Source: Bacillota bacterium (GTDB taxonomy: Bacteria; Bacillota; Clostridia; Peptostreptococcales; Anaerovoracaceae). Taken from it: a stretch of 45,573 bases of DNA. Under the pieces are notes generated by a model. It searched no databases. It was not told the origin of the DNA and worked only from the letters and a program-made list of their open reading frames with translations. Of this stretch, positions 40,594 to 45,573 are shown in pieces. The stretch lies in assembly GCA_025361765.1 (NCBI GenBank), contig JANYJS010000070.1, positions 1-45,573 on the forward strand, written 5' to 3'. The stretch's first letter is position 1. The number at the start of each line of letters is the position of its first letter. Position numbers and translations under genes: made by a program.

Positions 40594-42021
40594 ATGAAAA
40601 AGACGAAAATAATCTGTACAGTTGGGCCAGCCAGCAATAACCCGGAAGTCCTTGAAAAAATGATTCTTGCGGGAATGAATATCGCACGTCTCAATTTTTC
40701 TCATGGGAGCATAGAGGAGCATAGGTCGAATTTTAATTTAATTAAAGAAATCAGCGCTAAAACTGGCAGGCATATTGCTCTTTTGCTCGACACCAAAGGA
40801 CCGGAAATCAGAACCGGAAAATTTAATGCGGATGAGATTTATCTCCTTGAAGGCCAGGCCTTTACCCTAACACCGAGAGATATTATAGGGGATGGTACTA
40901 TTTCGAATGTGTCCTATGAAGAGCTCAGTCTCTATGTTAAACCAGGAGATAAAATCCTCATAGATGATGGGCTGATAGAGTTAAAAGTCGTGGAGATCCG
41001 TGGCGAAGACATCAGCTGCATCGTTCTTAATTCTGGCATTGTTAAGAACAATAAGGGTATCAACCTGCCTGGTATCATAACAAATCTGCCGGCGATCAGC
41101 GAAAAGGATTATGCGGATATTTTATTTGGCATCGAGAACGACATCGATTTTATTGCGGCGTCCTTTATCCGAAATGCCTATAATATTGATGAAATCAAAA
41201 AAATATTAAAGGAAAATAACGGCAGTCATATTAGAATTATAGCTAAAATTGAAAATATGGAAGGTGTCGACAACATTGATGAAATTATAGAAGCGGCTGA
41301 CGGCATTATGGTTGCCAGAGGAGATCTGGGTGTTGAGATTCCTATGGAGGAAGTGCCTTTGATTCAGAAGAGAATAATCAAAAAATGCAATTTTGCTGGT
41401 AAACCGGTAATTACTGCGACGCAGATGCTCGATTCCATGATGAGAAATCCAAGACCCACCAGGGCCGAGGTTGCAGACGTGGCAAACGCCATATTTGATG
41501 GTACGGACGGCATTATGCTGTCTGGAGAAACCGCTTCTGGAAAATACCCGGTGGAGTCGGTTCAAAAGATGTACGCCATTGCCATTGCCGCAGAAGCCGA
41601 TATAGATTATGGTGCTATGCTCACAGAGAGAAATAAAATCAAGGATACCAGTATCACCGACGCCATTGGCTATGCCACTTGTACCTGTGCTACGGGGCTC
41701 AAAGCGACGGCTATTTTGACACCTACCACTTCGGGGCATACGCCGATGGTAGTCTCGAAATTCAGGCCAAAAACGCCTATCATAGCGACAACAACAACTG
41801 AAAGAATAGCCCGAAGGCTAGCCATTGCCTGGGGAGTGTACCCAATAGTCATAAAACAGTACGAGGACGCCACGGAGCAGCTTGACCATTCCGTCAAGGT
41901 TGCACAGGATGCTGGCTTTATAAAAGAGAAAGATATTGTCGTCGTTACGTCTGGTGCACCCATGGGCATCGAAGGAAATACCAATATGCTTCGGGTCCAC
42001 GTGATCGGCAAGGAAATCTAG
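40594..42021 (+). CDS. pyk: Pyruvate kinase
   Basis: Pyruvate kinase transfers phosphate from phosphoenolpyruvate to ADP, the last ATP-forming step of glycolysis. The 475-aa protein shows TKIICTVGPASNNPE, GMNIARLNFSHGS, LLDTKGPEIRTG, the catalytic Lys segment RIIAKIENMEGVDNIDEI, GIMVARGDLGVE, TATQMLDSM and TRAEVADVANAIFDGTDG. It lacks the extra C-terminal PEP-utiliser domain that lengthens many Firmicute pyruvate kinases to about 585 aa. The start is ATG 40594 after GAGGAG. In many clostridia pfkA lies between dnaE and pyk; here it does not. Confidence 0.96.
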   Translation: MKKTKIICTVGPASNNPEVLEKMILAGMNIARLNFSHGSIEEHRSNFNLIKEISAKTGRHIALLLDTKGPEIRTGKFNADEIYLLEGQAFTLTPRDIIGDGTISNVSYEELSLYVKPGDKILIDDGLIELKVVEIRGEDISCIVLNSGIVKNNKGINLPGIITNLPAISEKDYADILFGIENDIDFIAASFIRNAYNIDEIKKILKENNGSHIRIIAKIENMEGVDNIDEIIEAADGIMVARGDLGVEIPMEEVPLIQKRIIKKCNFAGKPVITATQMLDSMMRNPRPTRAEVADVANAIFDGTDGIMLSGETASGKYPVESVQKMYAIAIAAEADIDYGAMLTERNKIKDTSITDAIGYATCTCATGLKATAILTPTTSGHTPMVVSKFRPKTPIIATTTTERIARRLAIAWGVYPIVIKQYEDATEQLDHSVKVAQDAGFIKEKDIVVVTSGAPMGIEGNTNMLRVHVIGKEI

Positions 42022-42031
42022 GAGGACATCC

Positions 42032-42748
42032 ATGAATGCAAAACTCTGCGTCGTTATTGGAGCAGCCAAAAAAGGCCCTTCTCGAAGTCTGCTATCTAGG
42101 TATGCCCAATTGGATGGGCCGAATAGAGCGACGGTGTATTGTGCCGATGGCGGCCTCCATAATGCGGAGATTTTAAAACTCAGGACGGACCTTCTAATTG
42201 GAGATTTTGATTCAATTAAATGCTCCCATAATACTGAGGCCAAAAACAGCTATAAATTCAAAACCGAGGATATCCACGAAACGTCATTACAGGAAAATAG
42301 GATTGAAAATTTGATTAGACTTCCTTCTGAAAAGGATGAAACTGATCTTTTTGCCTGTGTTTTACAAGGCCTTAAGACTGGAGTCGAGGAGTTCATTCTA
42401 ATTTACTGTACCGGCGGAAGGCTTGATCATTTTATGGGTTCCATAGCCATTCTTGAGTATATTAATGGACAGGGTGCAAAGGGCATGATCCTAGATAGGC
42501 AAAACCAAATAACCCTTTTAAAAGAAGGTGAAATTTGTATTACAAAAGATAGTAACTACCGCTATTTATCACTAATACCGCTTGATCAGATGCTTTTAGG
42601 GGTGAACATGACCGGGGTCAAATATCCGCTCAAGGATGCTACAATTTTGAGGGAGAAAGGGCTTTCCATCAGTAACGAAATATGCGAAGACAAAGCAATC
42701 ATAAGCATTAGAGGCGGTAGCGCCTTGATTATAAAGAGCAGAGATTGA
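42032..42748 (+). CDS. thiN: Thiamine pyrophosphokinase
   Basis: This enzyme transfers pyrophosphate from ATP to thiamine to make thiamine diphosphate, the cofactor needed by the kor enzyme of this window. Visible motifs are YCADGGLHNAE, LIGDFDSIK, EKDETDLFACVLQGL and CTGGRLDHFMGSIA, with the C-terminal SLIPLDQ and GVKYPLKDATI beta-sandwich segments. At 238 aa it is about 25 residues longer than usual; the extra sequence lies between GDFDS and KDETD (about residues 65-100). The ATG follows TAGGAGG and is ten bases after the pyk stop, so the two are cotranscribed. Confidence 0.87.
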   Translation: MNAKLCVVIGAAKKGPSRSLLSRYAQLDGPNRATVYCADGGLHNAEILKLRTDLLIGDFDSIKCSHNTEAKNSYKFKTEDIHETSLQENRIENLIRLPSEKDETDLFACVLQGLKTGVEEFILIYCTGGRLDHFMGSIAILEYINGQGAKGMILDRQNQITLLKEGEICITKDSNYRYLSLIPLDQMLLGVNMTGVKYPLKDATILREKGLSISNEICEDKAIISIRGGSALIIKSRD

Positions 42749-42754
42749 AGCCCA

Positions 42755-42819
42755 TTAGCAAAGTAGAGATTAAAATTTGTAGCAAAGGCAGAGATTAAAA
42801 TTTGTAGCAAAGGCAGAGA
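42755..42819. repeat. Direct repeats of about 25 bp after thiN
   Basis: Roughly two and a half copies of a unit that includes AGAGATTAAAATTTGTAGC and AAAGGCAGAG, period 24-25 bases, lie between the thiN stop and the terminator. Confidence 0.75.
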
Positions 42820-42823
42820 CATA

Positions 42824-42860
42824 AAAGCAGCCTGAACCAATAAACGGTAAAGGCTGCTTT
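42824..42860. terminator. Bidirectional intrinsic terminator between thiN and the minus-strand thioesterase
   Basis: AAAGCAGCCT (42824-42833) pairs perfectly with AGGCTGCTTT (42851-42860) around a 17-base loop. It is T-rich on both sides and lies between two convergent genes. Confidence 0.75.
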
Positions 42861-42894
42861 GTTGCATTTTAATAAGAATCTGTTTAATAACAGC

Positions 42895-43302
42895 TTATTT
42901 TTGTTCTGCTCTACTATAGGCGATTTGGATAAGCTGATCAGAACTCATGATAAACCGCTCGTGCTTGCCTTTGCAGACAAGGCCATGGGTATCATGGATT
43001 TCAATACCCAAGAAAACATGTTCTCCGGCCACTTCAGTAACCGTAACGATGAGAGAGATTTTCTCTCCGACAAGTGTCGGATGGCGATGCTGTAATTCTA
43101 TACTTTTCCCTACGGTGACATAGCCATCGGGTAGAAGTGGATCTAGAAGCTGAATAGCGGTTTCTAAAGCCATAGTTACGGCTGCTGGCGTTGACATTAG
43201 AAAATCCAGGACGCCAGAACCGAAAGATCCAGCAGCATCAAAATTGCTGACTTCTTTCTCATAAATCTTTGAAAGTCCTTTTTTTATGTTATGTTTTATC
43301 AT
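42895..43302 (-). CDS. Hotdog-fold thioesterase, FlK (fluoroacetyl-CoA thioesterase)-like
   Basis: A 135-aa hotdog-fold protein. The region GSGVLDFLMSTPAAVTMALE and DGYVTVGKSIELQHRHPTLVGEK, seen here as GYVTVGKSIELQHRHPTLVG, matches the FlK-like thioesterase pattern (ATPAMIALMEEA, then TVGTSLNIKHLAATPVG). The tail HDTHGLVCKGKHERFIM fits the family ending. Such enzymes hydrolyse acyl-CoA or aid metabolite disposal; the substrate here is unknown. ATG 43302 follows AGAGGT with seven bases between. It lies 18 bases downstream of the sodium-pump beta-subunit gene, so an acyl-CoA role is plausible but inferred. Confidence 0.78.
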   Translation of the reverse strand: MIKHNIKKGLSKIYEKEVSNFDAAGSFGSGVLDFLMSTPAAVTMALETAIQLLDPLLPDGYVTVGKSIELQHRHPTLVGEKISLIVTVTEVAGEHVFLGIEIHDTHGLVCKGKHERFIMSSDQLIQIAYSRAEQK

Positions 43303-43320
43303 TGAGATACCTCTTCTTAA

Positions 43321-44526
43321 TTATTTCAATAACGGAATCATGGTGACGTAGATTCCTGTGAGTATAGCGGTTGTTATGACACCACAGATGTTGGCGCCCA
43401 TGGCAAACTGAAGGATGAAGCTGTATTTATTGACGTTGTGCACTTCTTTTTGGGCAACTTTTGCTGTTGTTGGCACGCAGGAAACCCCAGCGATCCCTAT
43501 AGTCGGATTGAAGTTTTTACCATTAATGAAGTAAACAATGTATCCTCCGATGATACCGCCAATTCCCGACAATAGTAGGGCTACCATGCCAAGGATGAGA
43601 AGTGTCAGTACGGTTGGATTCAAAATGGTGCTGGCTTCGCATAAAACCCCTAACATCAGACCAAGGAAAAAAGTAGCGCCGTACAGGAAGTTTTCCTCAA
43701 TAAGCTTGATGTATTTGGTCATCCCGGATTCTCTGATAGCAATTCCCAAGAAGAAGCTGACAAAAAGTGGGGCTGCGACTGGAAAGAGCAGACAAAGCAG
43801 CGTATTGGCTATCACGGCAAAAGCCAATTTTTCACCGGAGGTGATATCGTCTTTTTTAGTGGTTTTAACGACAATTGCTCTAATATCTTTGGGAATAAGC
43901 AGCCTGATCAAGAAAGGATAACCTCCATAGGTCAAACTCAGATAAAGATACGCTACTATGGTGATGGGTACAAAGAGGTCTTTGGCCAGTATAAGGGATG
44001 TATAAAGAACCATAGGTCCATCTGCACCACCAATGATGGAAACGGCGGCAGCTTGACCATAGGAAAGCCCCATGGCATGGGCGATGGGAAAAGTGGCAAC
44101 AGAACCGAGTTCTGCACACATGGCGATGAGCATACTGGCAAAAGGATAACGAAGAACGTTACCAATATCTGAAATAACGCCGATGCCCATAAAAACAAGG
44201 CAGGCAATGAGACCATTACTAAAAGTAAACGTATAAATTGGTTGTAGCCAGTTAATCTGAAGTATATTCATAAGGCCAGCGGTATCCGACATAAGCGGAT
44301 CGTTAAAAATAGTCCCTGTTTTGGTTGCTGACAAGAAGAGCACACCAGCGTTGACAGCTGACATACCAAAGCCCATAGGAATCATAATCAAGGGCTCTAA
44401 GATTTCCTTTTTACCTAAATAAACCATAAAAATGCCCAGTAATATTAATGCAATTCTAGCAATCGCGATGTTAGCTGGTTGTGCAAACATCGTCCCTATT
44501 CCCTGGAAAAGATTCAATACATCCAT
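43321..44526 (-). CDS. Sodium ion-translocating decarboxylase beta subunit (GcdB/OadB family)
   Basis: A 401-aa membrane protein of the biotin-dependent Na+ pump family, which couples decarboxylation of a carboxybiotin group to Na+ export. Visible signatures are the ion-site loop SIIGGADGPMVLYTS and the C-terminal NPTIGIAGVSCVPTTAKVAQ, at about residues 340-356. The Asn, Gly and Ser of that helix, implicated in Na+ transport in Klebsiella OadB, are conserved; the Arg usual at its end is Lys here. About 11 hydrophobic segments are predicted. No carboxyltransferase alpha or biotin carrier gene is in the window, and the two tiny upstream genes may supply the small subunits. The ATG follows GTGAGG. 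Confidence 0.9.
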   Translation of the reverse strand: MDVLNLFQGIGTMFAQPANIAIARIALILLGIFMVYLGKKEILEPLIMIPMGFGMSAVNAGVLFLSATKTGTIFNDPLMSDTAGLMNILQINWLQPIYTFTFSNGLIACLVFMGIGVISDIGNVLRYPFASMLIAMCAELGSVATFPIAHAMGLSYGQAAAVSIIGGADGPMVLYTSLILAKDLFVPITIVAYLYLSLTYGGYPFLIRLLIPKDIRAIVVKTTKKDDITSGEKLAFAVIANTLLCLLFPVAAPLFVSFFLGIAIRESGMTKYIKLIEENFLYGATFFLGLMLGVLCEASTILNPTVLTLLILGMVALLLSGIGGIIGGYIVYFINGKNFNPTIGIAGVSCVPTTAKVAQKEVHNVNKYSFILQFAMGANICGVITTAILTGIYVTMIPLLK

Positions 44527-44542
44527 TTATCAGTCCTCACTT

Positions 44543-44677
44543 TCAATTTATTTTTGTGGCTTTTTTTGAAAAATGTCTAATTAAATACAGCATAACTTTA
44601 ATTATTACGGCCATACTCATCGCTATGACGAAGCCCAAACCATAAACTTGAAGTGCTATAAAAATCGATTCACTCAT
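44543..44677 (-). CDS. OadG-like small membrane subunit, 44 aa
   Basis: A short minus-strand ORF not in the supplied ORF list. Its product begins MSESIFIALQVYGLGFVI, continues AMSMAVIIKVMLYLIRHFSK, and ends KATKIN. One membrane helix covers about residues 5-34, followed by a basic tail, the pattern of OadG-related small transporter subunits. It lies 16 bases upstream of the GcdB/OadB-like gene, with an excellent AGAGGAG six bases before its ATG at 44677. In Na+-translocating decarboxylases the small gamma subunit anchors and stabilises the complex. The assignment rests on size, hydrophobicity and position. Confidence 0.65.
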   Translation of the reverse strand: MSESIFIALQVYGLGFVIAMSMAVIIKVMLYLIRHFSKKATKIN

Positions 44678-44712
44678 TTTGCTCTCCTCTCGCTCAGAAA
44701 CAGACTAGTCTG

Positions 44713-44811
44713 CTATTTTAACTCGCTCCTAATATTAATAACAAATATGACCGCCATTAAGACAAAGCCTATGACCACGGCCACTAATTGAATGGGTGTA
44801 AATACCATCAT
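44713..44811 (-). CDS. Second tiny membrane protein upstream of the sodium-pump genes, 32 aa
   Basis: A 32-aa ORF starts at ATG 44811 (a second ATG at 44808) and encodes a protein beginning MMVFTPIQLVAVVIGFVLMA, then VIFVINIRSELK. One membrane helix is predicted. GAGGAG precedes the start by about eight bases. A TATAAT lies upstream at 44841-44846, so it would be the first gene of the operon. I do not recognise a family. It could be an additional small subunit of the pump, or a regulatory leader peptide. Confidence 0.5.
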   Translation of the reverse strand: MMVFTPIQLVAVVIGFVLMAVIFVINIRSELK

Positions 44812-44840
44812 TTTAGTTCACTCCTCACTAATTAAGGTAA

Positions 44841-44846
44841 ATTATA
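44841..44846 (-). promoter_or_regulatory. Possible -10 box for the sodium-pump operon
   Basis: Perfect TATAAT on the minus strand, about 30 bases upstream of the 32-aa ORF. No good -35 box is seen at 17 bases, so an activator may be needed or the site may be chance. Confidence 0.4.
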
Positions 44847-45148
44847 CTTCACACAAAACAATATCACTTTAAGATCTTACTTTCAAGACTTTAACATTAA
44901 TAATACATTATACAATTCAGAAAATTGTAAATTCGGCTTGAGAATAATCATAAATTGCGCTTGAAGTAAATTCAACACAATAAAAAATAGCCGATCCAAA
45001 TTGATAAAAAGTCAATCCAGCTTGATAAAAAGACTATATCAAGTCTAAGACTTTAATGATAAACTGTCATTTGTGAAATAAGACTAAAATAAATATCGAA
45101 AACTTAAATAATCATGTTGAGAATTCAAAAACTAGGAGGTTTTTTACT
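44847..45148. promoter_or_regulatory. Divergent intergenic region with a tandem 21-bp repeat before the lyase gene
   Basis: About 300 A/T-rich bases with no convincing gene. Two 21-bp units, 44994-45014 and 45015-45035, share ATCC followed by TTGATAAAAAG; the 21-base period places them on the same face of the helix. CTTGATA and TATCAAG nearby form a small dyad (45021-45042). A weak promoter TTGATA, 17 bases, GATAAA overlaps these. No Trp codon-bearing leader ORF like TnaC was found. Confidence 0.5.
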
Positions 45149-45573
45149 ATGCGCTATATGCCCGAACCCTTTAAAATTAAGATGGTTGAACCGATAAAGA
45201 TGATGACTGGGGCTGAGCGAGAGATCGGCATCATGGAAGCCCATTATAATGTATTCAATCTTAAATCAGACGATGTCTATATCGATTTGCTCACAGATAG
45301 CGGGACAGGAGCCATGAGCGACCGCCAGTGGGCAGGTATGATTATGGGAGATGAATCTTATGCGGGCGCTAGAGGCTACTTTAAGATTCAGGATGCGGTG
45401 AAGGATATTTTTGGCTTTGCATTTGCGCAGCCAGTCCATCAGGGAAGAGCAGCCGAGCAGGTTCTATTTCCATGCCTTATAAAGCCAGGACAAATTGTTG
45501 TGTCAAACACGCATTTCGACACAACAAGAGCCCATGTAGGACTGGCGGGCGGCGTCGCTGTGGATCTGGTCAC
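45149..45573 (+). CDS. Tryptophanase / tyrosine phenol-lyase family protein, N-terminal part
   Basis: This is a PLP-dependent beta-eliminating lyase cut by the window edge; about 141 residues are visible. They begin [19 protein letters not shown], with family signatures [54 protein letters not shown], and [16 protein letters not shown]. Tryptophanase makes indole, pyruvate and ammonia from tryptophan; tyrosine phenol-lyase makes phenol. The visible part contains features of both ([13 protein letters not shown] is nearer to tyrosine phenol-lyase, MPEPFKIK is close to tryptophanase), so the substrate cannot be settled. The ATG follows TAGGAGG. Confidence 0.9.
   Translation, partial: MRYMPEPFKIKMVEPIKMMTGAEREIGIMEAHYNVFNLKSDDVYIDLLTDSGTGAMSDRQWAGMIMGDESYAGARGYFKIQDAVKDIFGFAFAQPVHQGRAAEQVLFPCLIKPGQIVVSNTHFDTTRAHVGLAGGVAVDLV

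Noticed and set aside
43538-43921. Long open frame opposite the sodium-pump gene
   Set aside because: It is antisense to a clear membrane-protein gene and lacks a ribosome binding site and any recognisable motif.

Overview
The window looks like chromosome from an anaerobic, low-to-moderate GC Firmicute of the class Clostridia. The signs are strong AGGAGG-type ribosome binding sites, sigma-A promoters, a Bacillus-type PyrR attenuator, an M-box riboswitch, ferredoxin-dependent 2-oxoacid oxidoreductase genes, a sodium-pump decarboxylase beta subunit and a tryptophanase/tyrosine phenol-lyase family gene. I do not name a genus. No insertion sequence, prophage, CRISPR array or rRNA was seen. One tRNA gene (Pro, anticodon GGG) is present.

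Layout. 1-850: the tail of an Nramp-family transporter and an unrecognised 142-aa membrane protein. 892-12095 (minus): nadC and nadB (NAD synthesis, no nadA beside them) and an 8.7-kb gene for a 2912-aa cyclic beta-1,2-glucan synthase-like enzyme. 12349-13668 (plus): queG and a small cupin. 13672-16606 (plus): a magnesium locus made of promoter, M-box riboswitch with terminator, a 16-codon leader ORF, a perfect 23-bp inverted repeat, a membrane-less MgtE/CBS protein and an Nramp-related transporter carrying Mg-type site substitutions. 16877-21379: an APC amino-acid permease, tRNA-Pro and a korA/korB-like 2-oxoacid oxidoreductase. 21484-26234: a TspO-like protein, an OpuC-type osmoprotectant ABC transporter, a DUF2087/GIY-YIG pair and ung. 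26318-28247 (minus): a methyltransferase and a PlsC-type acyltransferase. 28447-30480: typA/bipA and a 65-aa membrane protein. 30524-36808: the pyrimidine operon pyrB-I-C-F-K-D-E behind a PyrR-type attenuator. 36976-42748: dnaE, pyk and a thiamine pyrophosphokinase. 42895-44811 (minus): a FlK-like thioesterase, a GcdB/OadB-like sodium-pump subunit and two tiny membrane proteins outside the supplied ORF list. 45149 to the end: start of a tnaA/tpl family gene.

How the genes work together. The pyr operon encodes the six steps from carbamoyl phosphate to UMP except the first (carAB not here), with ATCase regulatory chain PyrI and the NAD-linked PyrK/PyrD pair. The Mg locus appears to join three control layers: the riboswitch, a possible MgtL-like leader peptide, and the MgtE cytosolic sensor domain as a separate protein beside a non-MgtE transporter. 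This is the best candidate in the window for an undescribed system. The leader peptide begins Asp-Ala-Asp-Ala-Asp and turns basic, as enterobacterial MgtL does, and its stop codon lies in the left arm of a hairpin that abuts the next ribosome binding site.

A second theme is short tandem duplication. Units of 6 to 35 bp recur between genes and inside pyrE and dnaE, which suggests a slippage-prone genome.

Everything here comes from reading the sequence. Family names rest on motif recognition, not on database searches.
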